Positions 14,420 through 23,955 of a stretch of DNA of 64,000 bases are shown in pieces. This stretch comes from Bacillota bacterium (GTDB lineage: Bacteria > Bacillota > Clostridia > Acetivibrionales > DTU013), in contig JAEZRE010000006.1 of the NCBI GenBank assembly GCA_023412915.1, positions 186,001 to 250,000 of the forward strand. The letters are read 5' to 3'. The position numbers were made by a program, and so were the translations under genes. The first letter of the stretch is position 1. Each line of letters opens with the position of its first letter. The notes under the pieces are model-generated. The model was not told where the DNA came from, made no database searches, and saw only the letters and a program-made list of their open reading frames with translations.

Positions 14420-16336
14420 GTGGACCTGAAAAAACTTTTGGTAAAATTCACTTCAAAGTGGCGAATACTGCTTGTGATTTCAGTTCCAGCCCTGATGCTT
14501 TTCGGCTTGGCCATCATGCTTACGCCGGCCCCCACCGTTGCGGATAATGGCAGGGCTGATCTGTCAGCTATCGACTTTCGCCATAACAAAACAGTTTCAT
14601 TGGACGGTCAGTGGGAATTCTATTGGAACAGGCTGCTTATGCCTGAAGCTTTCATCTCCGGACAGAAGCCAGAAATGGATTCGTTCATGAAGGTTCCCGG
14701 CGTATGGACCGGTAATACCGGTACTCATTACACGCGTCAGGGTATCGCCACCTACAGGCTGTCGCTTTACTATCCGGCAACCTTAAAAGACCCTGCTCTA
14801 CGTGTTCAAAATGTAGGTAATGCTTATAAACTGTATGTAAATGGACAACTGGCCGAAAAAGTCGGAGGCTCGCTGGACGACAAGGTAAACGGTAAAAACG
14901 ATGATAAAATAGCTATTATAGATTTGCCAAAGGATACGCGGAAGCTTGAGCTGGTTTTTCAGGTGGGCAATTTGAATTGCGCCTCGGGAGGTCTTCGCGC
15001 TGCCCCTGTTTTTGGATCGAAGCAGGCGTTGGAACGGCAGAGAATGATCATGTTAATCCTGCAGATGCTCTTCATCGGCGGCGCTTTAATATTTGGAATC
15101 CATTATTTTTTTCTGTTTCTCCTCCAGACCCAAAATAAGACAGCACTACTTTTTGCGGTTTTTTGCATAATAACGGTTCTGCGTTCGCTGATATGGGGTG
15201 AAATACCTCTGCAGATACTCTTACCTGACGTGTCCCCGGAGATGAGGATGTATATAAACTATTCGACCGGCTACAATTATGTGGCGATTGTAATCCTGTT
15301 CATTCACAGCATCTACCCTTTGGAATTCAGTAAAAAAGTAATGACCTTGTTCCTGCTTCCAAGTCTTGTCTTTGATGTGTTCCTGTTGATCTCAAGGCCG
15401 CAGGCTATGACGTTTTACACAAATTATATCTATATTATTTTGTTCTTACAAATGGTATTCACTTTAGTGGTGCTGATGAAAGCTGTAATACATAAGAGAG
15501 ACAATGCAGTTTTAATGTTAATCGCCATTAGCGTCCTGATTTGGGCTATGAATGAAGATATCATCAATTATATTTTTATTGGAAGCATCTATTTATCATG
15601 TATGTTTTTATTCGGTAATTTTGCCGTGATTCTGGCGGTATCTTACGTTCAGGCGAGACAGCAGGCCATGGTCCGCAAAAAACTTGTTATGTACAATGAA
15701 AATCTACTGGAATCGGACAGATTGAAGGATAGAATAATGGCAACGGAAATGTCGTTTTTGCAAGCCCAGATCAAGCCTCATTTCCTTTACAACGCGCTCA
15801 GCGCGATTGCCAATGTATGTGAAAAGGGCGAGAAGCAGGCGGGAAAATTGATTCTCGATCTGGCTGTCTATTTACGAGGCAGCCTGGAATTCAACAATCT
15901 TGACAAAATGGTGACTATCGAAAAAGAGCTGGAGTTTATCGATACCTACTTTCATATCGAGCAGGCCCGTTTCGGACAAAAAATACAACTTCAAAAGGAG
16001 ATTGAAATACTTCTTGATGTGCAGATACCGGTGCTTATACTCCAGCCTCTGGTTGAAAATGCCGTAAGACATGGGATTTCAAAAAAGCCCGGCGGCGGAA
16101 CCGTAACCGTGCGTATGCTGCAGAATGATAATAACATTGGCATTGAGATTGAAGACGATGGCGTCGGCATAGACAGTGAAAAACTGGCGTCGCTTTTAGA
16201 CGGATCCGGCCTGAGTCAGGGAGTTGGACTCCTCAATATTCACAACCGGCTCCTTAAGATGTATGGAAAAGGTCTTGAAATCAGCAGCGAATCAGGTCAT
16301 ACCCACGTTAAATTATGGATCCCGGAGGCCCGATGA
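14420..16336 (+). CDS. Sensor histidine kinase, 7TM-DISM type with LytS-like kinase domain
   Basis: 638 residues from GTG 14420, with GTAGGGG upstream (weak). Residues ~18-38 are a membrane anchor. Residues ~50-200 are an external jelly-roll domain (SLDGQWEFYWNRLL... WTGNTGTHYTRQGIATYRL) of the kind found before 7TM-DISM receptors. About seven membrane helices follow (~205-415). The cytoplasmic end is a His_kinase domain of the LytS family with the phosphorylated His ~454 in QIKPHFLYNALSAI, and an ATPase with LVENAVRHGI and DDGVGID. The response-regulator gene overlaps its stop. The external ligand, perhaps a carbohydrate, is unknown. Confidence 0.9.
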   Translation: MDLKKLLVKFTSKWRILLVISVPALMLFGLAIMLTPAPTVADNGRADLSAIDFRHNKTVSLDGQWEFYWNRLLMPEAFISGQKPEMDSFMKVPGVWTGNTGTHYTRQGIATYRLSLYYPATLKDPALRVQNVGNAYKLYVNGQLAEKVGGSLDDKVNGKNDDKIAIIDLPKDTRKLELVFQVGNLNCASGGLRAAPVFGSKQALERQRMIMLILQMLFIGGALIFGIHYFFLFLLQTQNKTALLFAVFCIITVLRSLIWGEIPLQILLPDVSPEMRMYINYSTGYNYVAIVILFIHSIYPLEFSKKVMTLFLLPSLVFDVFLLISRPQAMTFYTNYIYIILFLQMVFTLVVLMKAVIHKRDNAVLMLIAISVLIWAMNEDIINYIFIGSIYLSCMFLFGNFAVILAVSYVQARQQAMVRKKLVMYNENLLESDRLKDRIMATEMSFLQAQIKPHFLYNALSAIANVCEKGEKQAGKLILDLAVYLRGSLEFNNLDKMVTIEKELEFIDTYFHIEQARFGQKIQLQKEIEILLDVQIPVLILQPLVENAVRHGISKKPGGGTVTVRMLQNDNNIGIEIEDDGVGIDSEKLASLLDGSGLSQGVGLLNIHNRLLKMYGKGLEISSESGHTHVKLWIPEAR

Positions 16337-17199
16337 TGACTAAGAGGATCGCGGCGGTAGATGATGAAACACACGTACTGGAACGGTTTGAAAGAATGGT
16401 TTCGGATAGAACGGAGCTTGAACTGTGCGGTTTGTTCGAAACAGGAGAACAGCTTCTCGTCTATCTAAAGGAAAATCCGCTCGATGCGGTATTTCTGGAT
16501 ATAGAAATGCCGGGCGTGAATGGATTGCAATTAGCTGATCATATACAAAACCTGAATGAAAATATAGATATCGTTTTTGTCACCGCTTTTAACCAATACG
16601 CGGTGGAGGCTTTTGAATTGCAGGCGGTGGACTATATTATGAAGCCCTTGACGGAAGAAAGACTCGGCAAAACCATAAGGAGGCTGCTAAAAACCGGCAG
16701 AACCGAGGCACGCCCGAGAAAACCGTTCATACAATGCTTTGGCGATTTTGAAGTGTTTACGGGCGGAGAAGCAATGACATGGAAGAATTCTAAAGCAAAG
16801 GAAGTATTGGCATTTTTGGTTCATAAAAACGGAGTGCCGGTCGGGTGGGAAAAGATAGCAGCCGCTGTCTGGCCGGACTTTACTTCCGAAAAAGCCCAAA
16901 CGAACTTTCACGCAACCACCTATCTGCTGCGGAAAAGATTGGCGGAGGCCGGGCTGTCACAGATTCTTGAAAGCGTGCGCGGCAATTACAGGATCATTAC
17001 TGATAAAGTCGATTGTGACGCCTATCGGCTTGAAGAAATGCTCAATACGAACCGGATGAAAAGAAAGGAAGACATGTATCTGCTTGAACAACTGGTGCTA
17101 AAAGGGTACATGGAGGCCAGCGGGTATGACTGGGCTTACCCGAAGGCTGCCGAGCTTGACGCTCTATGCAGAAACGCCATGGCTGGAATTAAAAAATAG
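16336..17199 (+). CDS. Response regulator with SARP/BTAD-like output
   Basis: 287 residues. ATG 16336 is preferred because GGAGG (16324-16328) lies seven bases upstream; ATG 16333 is also possible. It overlaps the kinase stop. Receiver domain residues ~1-120 with phospho-acceptor Asp ~55 (AVFLDIEMPGVNGLQL), Thr in VFVTAFNQ and Lys in IMKPLTEERL. After a linker comes a winged-helix of SARP type (IQCFGDFEVFTGGEAMTWKN, then VWPDFTSEKAQTNFHATTYL) and a short helical BTAD-like tail. It is probably the partner of the 7TM kinase. The large SLH protein gene downstream is a possible target, by position only. Confidence 0.9.
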   Translation: MTKRIAAVDDETHVLERFERMVSDRTELELCGLFETGEQLLVYLKENPLDAVFLDIEMPGVNGLQLADHIQNLNENIDIVFVTAFNQYAVEAFELQAVDYIMKPLTEERLGKTIRRLLKTGRTEARPRKPFIQCFGDFEVFTGGEAMTWKNSKAKEVLAFLVHKNGVPVGWEKIAAAVWPDFTSEKAQTNFHATTYLLRKRLAEAGLSQILESVRGNYRIITDKVDCDAYRLEEMLNTNRMKRKEDMYLLEQLVLKGYMEASGYDWAYPKAAELDALCRNAMAGIKK

Positions 17200-17258
17200 C
17201 AGACCTATGAGAATACGATAAGAATTGCGAGAGCCAATGAAACTTAAGGCTTTTCGGG

Positions 17259-17299
17259 AAGTGCCCCACGGGAGAAACCGCTCCTGTGGGGCGCTTTTC
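17259..17299 (+). terminator. Terminator after the response-regulator gene
   Basis: AGTGCCCCAC-GGAG pairs with CTCC-GTGGGGCGCT around GAAACCG and ends in TTTT. Confidence 0.9.
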
Positions 17300-17422
17300 A
17301 TTTATGGTTCATTTAGGGTCGTTATTTTATCATGAAAAGAAAGCTCGTAATAGAGGGCATATCCAAAACAGTAATGAACTGAAGAAAATCCTGGATTATA
17401 AAGACACATAAGGAGAATGCTA

Positions 17423-20400
17423 ATGAAGAAGCGGATTTTCAGCATCATTTTGTGCATATCGTTGGTCTTGACTACTCTGGTAGTCGCAGGTCCGGCGGTT
17501 AACGCGGCCGACGGTGACCATACCGGCACTGCCGGTTTTACAGTAAACGCCTATCCCAATGGCGTGCGTATGAACATGATACCCGTACCGGGAGCTGCAG
17601 ACTATTCGGTTTATATGAGCACGAGCGGTTCGCTGACGGCGGCCGACGTCACCGGTGCGTTCTGTCTGTTCAGCAGCGGCTCATATCAGCCTAACGCATA
17701 CTTCACAAACGGAGATATGGACAAAATCGCCACAACTACGGCGGTTACCATCGATGCAGATACTGCATATTATTTCTACTATGTAACTGACGGCGCTACT
17801 ATATCTGCCAGATACGAAGCCCGTACACAAACCGTCGGTACCAGCTGGACAAGTGCGGGCAATTACGACATATCCTGGTATACGTCGGGGAGCAACCCGT
17901 ATACAATTTCCACGGCGGCTCAGCTGGCAGGGCTTGCGTATCTCGTGAACAGCGGAACGAACTTTTCCGGGCAAACCGTTAATCTCGGCATATCTGTCGA
18001 TATTTCGGCCTATCCGTGGACTGCAATAGGAAAAAATTTAAAATCTTTTAATGGTATCTTTGACGGGCAGAACAACGTAGTGAACAGTATGTATATTAAC
18101 GCAAGTGCGGAATATCAAGGCTTGTTTGGTTATACATACGGCGGAACTGTGAAAAACCTCGGTGTTGTAAACGGCTTTGTCAAGTCCGGCAATAACCGGG
18201 TGGGCGGCGTTATAGGTTATTCCGATTCTTCTGTTCAAAACTGCTACAATACAGGCTTTGTAATAAGTTCAGGGCATTATGTAGGCGGGGTTGTGGGGCA
18301 GACAAATTCCGGTTCCGTTCTAAACTGTTACAACACCGGCAGCGTAACAACCTCAGACTACAATGTAGGCGGAGTTGTGGGCGCAGCCGGTACCACTTCC
18401 ATCCAAAACTGCTATAACTCAGGCAGTATAACCATAACAAAAACAAATGGCAATAATGCCGGCGGAGTCGCAGGAGGAGCGTCTAATGTTCAAAACTGCT
18501 ATAACACGGGCAGCGTGACAGCTACAGGATCAAACAGCTGTAATATCGGCGGTGTTACGGGCTATTGTACGGGCTCAATTCAATACTGCTATAATACGGG
18601 CAGCGTGACAGCTACAGCTGTAGGAACAAGCAGCTATAGAGTCGGCGGCGTTACAGGTCTGGGTGTTTCCGTTCAATACTGCTACAACCTCGGCAGTGTG
18701 ACGATTTCAGGCAGCAGGTCCGGCGGAGTTGCGGGAGAGCTTTTGAGCGGCAGCATAAAAAATTCTTATGCTGCCTGTACAGTCACAAAGAGCGGTACTC
18801 CGACCGTAACAAAAATTTATTACGACACTGCCGGTTCCAGCGATACAACAAATGGTACAGGAACATTCAGCGGAGCTGACGAAGCTGCGGCTGCAGCCGA
18901 TTGCCTGGCAAAAGTCGCAAGTACAAATTTCTGCTCGGCTCCGACCAAATACGCGGACAGCGGCGTATTCAGCGACTCGAACCAGGTAAATAAGGGATAT
19001 CCCGTATTGAAAGTTTTTGGCTATACCGGGGACAACACCAGTATTGACTCCGAATTCTTCAACGATGGCACTATTTTTTCCATTTCCAACGCATACCAGA
19101 TGGATCTCATACGAAATTATCTTGATGGGGCGAATAATACAAAGATCTTTCAGATGACAGGAAATATCGATATCTCCCCTGCGCAGTACAATCAGACGAT
19201 ATCGGGCGGCGCAGACGGCGCCGACAGCTGGCAGCCCATCGGTTCCGATCGACAGTTTTATGCAACCTTTGACGGCGCCGGCTATTCTGTCAGCGGGCTA
19301 TATATCAATTCCACCGGAGATTTCAGAGGTTTGTTTTACCGTGTTGTACAAAGCGGGTTCGGAGCCAGCGGGGGAGTGATTAAAAATGTCGGCGTCGGCG
19401 GATCGATTACCTCGAGCGGTAATGCTGCCGGAGGCATTGCCGCTCAAGCCACTTTCCTTCAAAAGTGCTACTACACCGGCAGTGTGACGAGCAGCGAAGA
19501 CGGCGCCCTTGTCGGCGGCGTTGCAGGCGCTGCGGGCGTTAACGGCAGTACAATGCAGGATTGCTATAACGCGGGCAGCGTAACTGCCACAGGCGATAAC
19601 AGCCAGGGGGTGGGCGGCGTCACGGGTATGGCTGTCAGCGGTTCGACTGTTCAACACTGCTACAATATAGGCAGCGTAACAGACACAGGAGCAAACAACA
19701 GTTTTATCGGCGGTGTTACCGGCGGTTCAGGCGCGACTCTCCAGGACTGTTTCAACACCGGCAGCGTAACAGTCACAGGGGCAGGCAGTTCTTGTGTCGG
19801 CGGCGTTTTAGGTTTTGCAAATGAAACTGTTCAAAATTGCCATAACATGGGCAGCGTGACCGAATCGGGAACAGACAGCCAATATGTCGGCGGTGTCGTT
19901 GGTAATGCAAATTCCAGTGTTCAAAACTGTTACAACACGGGCGAAGTAACAAACACCGGGGCCGGCGACAGCGGTATTGTAGGAGGCGTTTTGGGAGCCG
20001 CATATTCTACTGTTCAAAACTGCTACAATGCAGGCAGCGTGTCGGCCACAGGAGATAACAGCGTTTCAGTCGGCGGTGTCGCGGGCTATACGAATACAAC
20101 CTCGACGCTTACTTACTGCTATAACACCGGCAGTATAACAGACACGGGAGTAAACAGCCAGTCTGTGGGTGGTGTTGCGGGCGCTGCGGAAGGCCCGGTT
20201 CAAAGCTGCTATAACACAGGCAGCGTGACGGATACGGGGGCAGGCAGCAAGGCAGTGGGCGGCATTGCGGGAAATGCGCCTTCCACCATTGCCAATTGCT
20301 ATAACATAGGCAGCGTGACCGATACGGGGTCAGGCAGCCTATATGTCGGCGGCATTGCGGGATATAATCCCGGAACCGTCAGCGACTGCTACTACAGCGG

Positions 20401-23400
20401 ATATAACGGCGGCGTAGGAAACGGTAGCGATAATACCGCGGCTGATACTGCGGGACAAACCGCGCCGTTTGCGAAATTGGCGCCGGCTTCCATCCTGACA
20501 GGGGATACCGCCACTGTAACGGAAAACAACGCCGACGTACTGAAGGGAGCTTCAAATATCGGCCCGGACTTTACCGTAAGCTTCGGCGCTTACTCCTCCT
20601 CAGATACCGATGTTGCCACAGTTTTGGGCACAACCGTAACCGGTGCGACTCCCGGTGTCATTCAAATCACCGCTACAATAACCATAACGCAGAACGACCT
20701 TAACATGATTTCATCCACACCGGCCTGGACCGGTACGACCGGGACATATATCGCGACGGTTTCGATGCCTTTGACAATAATTGATTCCAGTCCTTATACC
20801 GCCACGGTCACGGTAAATAAGGACGACACGGCATGGACAACCGACACACCGGACATACGGCTGTCCAAACAGGATACATCATTGACAGATGAGGTAACAG
20901 GTTCATGCACAGACGGTGTATACACCTTTACAGGCCTCGCAGCCGGTCAAACCTACTATGTTTGGGATACGGCAAGCGACAAATATACAGGCCGAAGCAT
21001 CACTAATTCAAGCACTAGCGCTACTGTAGACTATTATACGGTCACCCTGACGACCGGCACGGGTATTGTTTCAACAACAGGCAGCGGTGCATATTTCCGC
21101 GGCAGCGATGTATCGATAGATGCGACGGTTGCATCCGGCTATGCCTGGAGCAAGTGGACGCAGACCGCGGGCGGTGCGGTTGTTTCAACCATACGGAATT
21201 ATCAGATAACTGATATTGCGGCGCCTATCGGCTATACGGCAAATGCAACGCATACCGAGGTTCCCAGTACGACGTCGCCGATGGCATCCTTCGAACCGGT
21301 TACTTTAACACAGACAGGCGACGTAGCGCACAACAATGTGCAATATAAAACGGCGGCGGCTGTCATAGGAGCATTGCCGACCCAGGTGGAGGTAACGCTG
21401 ATCAATAACTCGGTCGTGAACGTACCGGTGACCTGGGCGGACACCGATCATTACAATTCAGGGAGAGCGGCTGATTATACTTTTAACGCGACATGGGGCA
21501 AGATACCGGCAGGGGCAAACAATGACAACGATTTGGCCGCGCCGACGGTGGAGTTGACAGTTGCCGCGGGCGTACCGGGGACGTCGCCGCTGAAAGCCTT
21601 CACACCTGTGACACTGACACAGACAGGCGACGTAGCGCACAACAATGTGCAATATAAAACGGCGGCAGCCGTCAAAGCAGCCTTGCCGACCCAGGTGGCG
21701 GTGACGCTGGTCAATAATTCGGTCGTGAATGTACCGGTGACCTGGGCGGATACGGATCATTACAATTCAGGAGTAGCCGCTGCCTATACCTTCACCGCGA
21801 CCTGGGGAGCTATGCCGGCAGGCGCGGACAATGACAACGGCCTGGCCGCGCCGACGGTGGAGTTGACAGTTGCCGCGGGCGTACTGGAGACGTCGCCGCT
21901 GAAAGCCTTCACGCCTGTGACACTGACTCAGACAGGCGATATAGCGCACAACAATGTACAATATAAAACGGCGGCAGCCGTCAAAGCAGCCTTGCCGACC
22001 CAGGTGACGGTGACGCTGGTCAATAATTCGGTCGTGAACGTACCGGTGACCTGGGCGGATACCGATCATTACAATTCGGGTGCAGCCGCTGCCTATACCT
22101 TCACCGCGACCTGGGGAGCTATGCCGGCGGGCGCGAACAATGACAACGGCCTGGCCGCGCCTACGGTGGAGGTGACGGTTGCCGCGGGCGTACCGGGGAC
22201 GTCGCCGCTGAAAGCCTTCACACCTGTGACACTGACCCAGACAGGCGATATAGCGCACAACAATGTGCAATATAAAACGGTGGCAGCCGTCAAAGCAGCC
22301 TTGCCGACCCAGGTGGCGGTGACGCTGGTCAATAACTCGGTCGTGAACGTACCGGTGACCTGGGCGGACACGGATCATTACAATTCGGGAGTAGCCGCTG
22401 CCTATACCTTCACCGCGATGTGGGGAGCTATGCCGGCAGGGGCGAACAATGACAACGGCCTGGCCGCGCCTACGGTGGAGTTGACAGTTGCCGCGGGGAC
22501 GCAGCCGCCGGAACCACCGGAGCCGTCCGTACCTTCGGCTCCGTCTGCACCGCCGGCTTCCGGCGTCGATATCATAGTCAACGGAAACAGGGTAAACGCA
22601 GGTACCGCATCGGATTCCACAGAAAACGGCAGATCGGTTACAATGGTGACCGTAGATCAGCAAAAGCTTGAGCGGAAGCTTGCGATAGAGGGTAACAATG
22701 CATTGGTAATAATTCCTATCGATTCTGATTCGGACAAACTGGTAGGAAGGCTCAATGGCCGGATGATCAAGGATATGGAGGACATGCAGGCTACGCTTGA
22801 GCTTCGGACCAATTCGGCGGCATATACGCTGCCCGCTTCAGAAATCGATATAGATGCGGTTTCTGCCCAACTCGGCAAGAATCTGACGCTCTCAGACATA
22901 ATCGTTCTGATTGAGATAGCCTCGCCGACCGACCTGACAGCGACGGCGGTGAAGAGTGCCGCCGGGAACGGCGGTTTCTCGGTAAGCGTACCTGCAGTCG
23001 ATTTCAATATCAGCTGCGAATATAACGGCAAAACGCTGGGTTTATCTACCTTCAACACCTATGTGGAAAGAACCGTGGCAATACCTGAAGGAGTCGACCC
23101 CGCGAAAATAACCACAGGCATTGTGGTGAATCCGGATGGTACGGTGCGTCATGTTCCCACGAAGGTTACCCGGGTAGACGGCCGCTATCATGCGGTAATA
23201 AAAAGTCTGACAAACAGCACATATGCCGTAATCTGGCATCCGGTCGAGTTTTCTGACGTGAGTACCAACTGGGCAAAGGCTTCGGTAAATGATATGGGTT
23301 CCAGAATGGTAATTGAAGGGGTCGGAAATAACAAATATGCTCCGAACAGGTTCATAACCCGCGCCGAATTTGCCGCAATCGTCGTCAGGGCTCTGGGGCT

Positions 23401-23809
23401 GCCTCTGGGAACGGGTAGCAGTGATTACAGGGACGTCGGCGCCTCAAAATGGTATTGCGGATATATTAAAACTGCGAGCGCATACGGAATTATCCAAGGC
23501 TATAATACGACTGCATTCGGCCCGGATGACAGGATAACTCGCGAGCAGGCAATGACAATGATTGCGAGGGCAATGAAAATAACCGGCTTGAAACCGGAAA
23601 TGAAAGACAGTGAAATAAACTCGCTCCTTTCCCGGTATTCAGACGGAAAGGCCGCCTCTGATTTTTCAAGGATAAGTATAGCTGCGTGCCTGAAAACTGG
23701 TATCGTAACAGGTAGAAGCAGCAGCGCCATAGCGCCTAAGGACTATATAACCCGCGCAGAAGTAGCGGTTATGGTCCAAAGGCTGCTGCAGAAATCCGGC
23801 TTGATCTAG
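17423..23809 (+). CDS. Large S-layer-homology surface protein with GLUG and Ig-like repeats
   Basis: 2128 residues. ATG 17423 is used because AAGGAG lies seven bases upstream; ATG 17417 is one base from it. Order: signal peptide (MKKRIFSIILCISLVLTTLV, cleavage near VNAAD); a small domain; about 25 GLUG-type repeats in two blocks (~205-480 and ~640-990), each near GGVxGxxxxxVQNCYNTGSV; an Ig-like region; four near-identical 103-residue Ig-like units (~1290-1695); a Pro-rich linker (PPEPPEPSVPSAPSAPP); a ~200-residue domain; and three SLH domains (~1940-2128; for example FSDVSTNWAKASVNDMGSR, ITRAEFAAIVVRALGL). SLH domains bind pyruvylated wall polymers, so this is a wall-anchored adhesin or scaffold. 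The wall link is supported by the CsaB-like gene at 45962. Confidence 0.93.
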   Translation: MKKRIFSIILCISLVLTTLVVAGPAVNAADGDHTGTAGFTVNAYPNGVRMNMIPVPGAADYSVYMSTSGSLTAADVTGAFCLFSSGSYQPNAYFTNGDMDKIATTTAVTIDADTAYYFYYVTDGATISARYEARTQTVGTSWTSAGNYDISWYTSGSNPYTISTAAQLAGLAYLVNSGTNFSGQTVNLGISVDISAYPWTAIGKNLKSFNGIFDGQNNVVNSMYINASAEYQGLFGYTYGGTVKNLGVVNGFVKSGNNRVGGVIGYSDSSVQNCYNTGFVISSGHYVGGVVGQTNSGSVLNCYNTGSVTTSDYNVGGVVGAAGTTSIQNCYNSGSITITKTNGNNAGGVAGGASNVQNCYNTGSVTATGSNSCNIGGVTGYCTGSIQYCYNTGSVTATAVGTSSYRVGGVTGLGVSVQYCYNLGSVTISGSRSGGVAGELLSGSIKNSYAACTVTKSGTPTVTKIYYDTAGSSDTTNGTGTFSGADEAAAAADCLAKVASTNFCSAPTKYADSGVFSDSNQVNKGYPVLKVFGYTGDNTSIDSEFFNDGTIFSISNAYQMDLIRNYLDGANNTKIFQMTGNIDISPAQYNQTISGGADGADSWQPIGSDRQFYATFDGAGYSVSGLYINSTGDFRGLFYRVVQSGFGASGGVIKNVGVGGSITSSGNAAGGIAAQATFLQKCYYTGSVTSSEDGALVGGVAGAAGVNGSTMQDCYNAGSVTATGDNSQGVGGVTGMAVSGSTVQHCYNIGSVTDTGANNSFIGGVTGGSGATLQDCFNTGSVTVTGAGSSCVGGVLGFANETVQNCHNMGSVTESGTDSQYVGGVVGNANSSVQNCYNTGEVTNTGAGDSGIVGGVLGAAYSTVQNCYNAGSVSATGDNSVSVGGVAGYTNTTSTLTYCYNTGSITDTGVNSQSVGGVAGAAEGPVQSCYNTGSVTDTGAGSKAVGGIAGNAPSTIANCYNIGSVTDTGSGSLYVGGIAGYNPGTVSDCYYSGYNGGVGNGSDNTAADTAGQTAPFAKLAPASILTGDTATVTENNADVLKGASNIGPDFTVSFGAYSSSDTDVATVLGTTVTGATPGVIQITATITITQNDLNMISSTPAWTGTTGTYIATVSMPLTIIDSSPYTATVTVNKDDTAWTTDTPDIRLSKQDTSLTDEVTGSCTDGVYTFTGLAAGQTYYVWDTASDKYTGRSITNSSTSATVDYYTVTLTTGTGIVSTTGSGAYFRGSDVSIDATVASGYAWSKWTQTAGGAVVSTIRNYQITDIAAPIGYTANATHTEVPSTTSPMASFEPVTLTQTGDVAHNNVQYKTAAAVIGALPTQVEVTLINNSVVNVPVTWADTDHYNSGRAADYTFNATWGKIPAGANNDNDLAAPTVELTVAAGVPGTSPLKAFTPVTLTQTGDVAHNNVQYKTAAAVKAALPTQVAVTLVNNSVVNVPVTWADTDHYNSGVAAAYTFTATWGAMPAGADNDNGLAAPTVELTVAAGVLETSPLKAFTPVTLTQTGDIAHNNVQYKTAAAVKAALPTQVTVTLVNNSVVNVPVTWADTDHYNSGAAAAYTFTATWGAMPAGANNDNGLAAPTVEVTVAAGVPGTSPLKAFTPVTLTQTGDIAHNNVQYKTVAAVKAALPTQVAVTLVNNSVVNVPVTWADTDHYNSGVAAAYTFTAMWGAMPAGANNDNGLAAPTVELTVAAGTQPPEPPEPSVPSAPSAPPASGVDIIVNGNRVNAGTASDSTENGRSVTMVTVDQQKLERKLAIEGNNALVIIPIDSDSDKLVGRLNGRMIKDMEDMQATLELRTNSAAYTLPASEIDIDAVSAQLGKNLTLSDIIVLIEIASPTDLTATAVKSAAGNGGFSVSVPAVDFNISCEYNGKTLGLSTFNTYVERTVAIPEGVDPAKITTGIVVNPDGTVRHVPTKVTRVDGRYHAVIKSLTNSTYAVIWHPVEFSDVSTNWAKASVNDMGSRMVIEGVGNNKYAPNRFITRAEFAAIVVRALGLPLGTGSSDYRDVGASKWYCGYIKTASAYGIIQGYNTTAFGPDDRITREQAMTMIARAMKITGLKPEMKDSEINSLLSRYSDGKAASDFSRISIAACLKTGIVTGRSSSAIAPKDYITRAEVAVMVQRLLQKSGLI
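18180..20400 (+). repeat. GLUG-type degenerate repeats inside the SLH protein gene
   Basis: Short in-frame repeats of roughly 75-100 bases coding GG(V/I)xGx..VQNCYN(T/A)GSVTxTG recur through two blocks separated by a non-repeat stretch (~18870-19380). They are diverged at DNA level, unlike the Ig-like units further on. Confidence 0.8.
21290..22525 (+). repeat. Four tandem 309-bp units coding Ig-like domains
   Basis: Units begin at 21290, 21599, 21908 and 22217, exactly 309 bp apart (103 codons). Units 2-4 are nearly identical over most of their length (for example YKTAAAVKAALPTQV and VNVPVTWADTDHYNSG), while unit 1 is more diverged. The spacing and identity point to recent duplication or ongoing homogenisation, so copy number may vary between strains or be misassembled. 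Confidence 0.95.
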
Positions 23810-23838
23810 AGATTATTTCAAATAGGAGAGCGCTTAAC

Positions 23839-23875
23839 AAAAAAACCTTACTGGTTTTCCAGTAGGTTTTTTTTG
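23839..23875 (+). terminator. Terminator after the SLH protein gene
   Basis: AAAAAACCTTACTGG pairs with CCAGTAGGTTTTTT around a TTTT loop (one mismatch) and ends in a U-run. Confidence 0.95.
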
Positions 23876-23955
23876 TTTTGTGAATCGAAAGTATAGAGCT
23901 TTGTAACACGCCTATATTCAACTTCATATATATAAGGGGAAGGGGTCTGTTAAGT

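Noticed and set aside
16336..17199. SARP-type regulator and 7TM kinase as VanR/VanS of the van cluster
   Set aside because: VanR is an OmpR-family regulator and VanS a different kinase class; a riboswitch/chemoreceptor unit and terminators separate them from the van genes.
21767..22663. Long minus-strand frame (about 300 codons) antisense to the SLH protein gene
   Set aside because: It mirrors the 309-bp tandem repeats, is Arg/His/Gly-rich with no ribosome site, and matches no family. It is a product of repeat composition.
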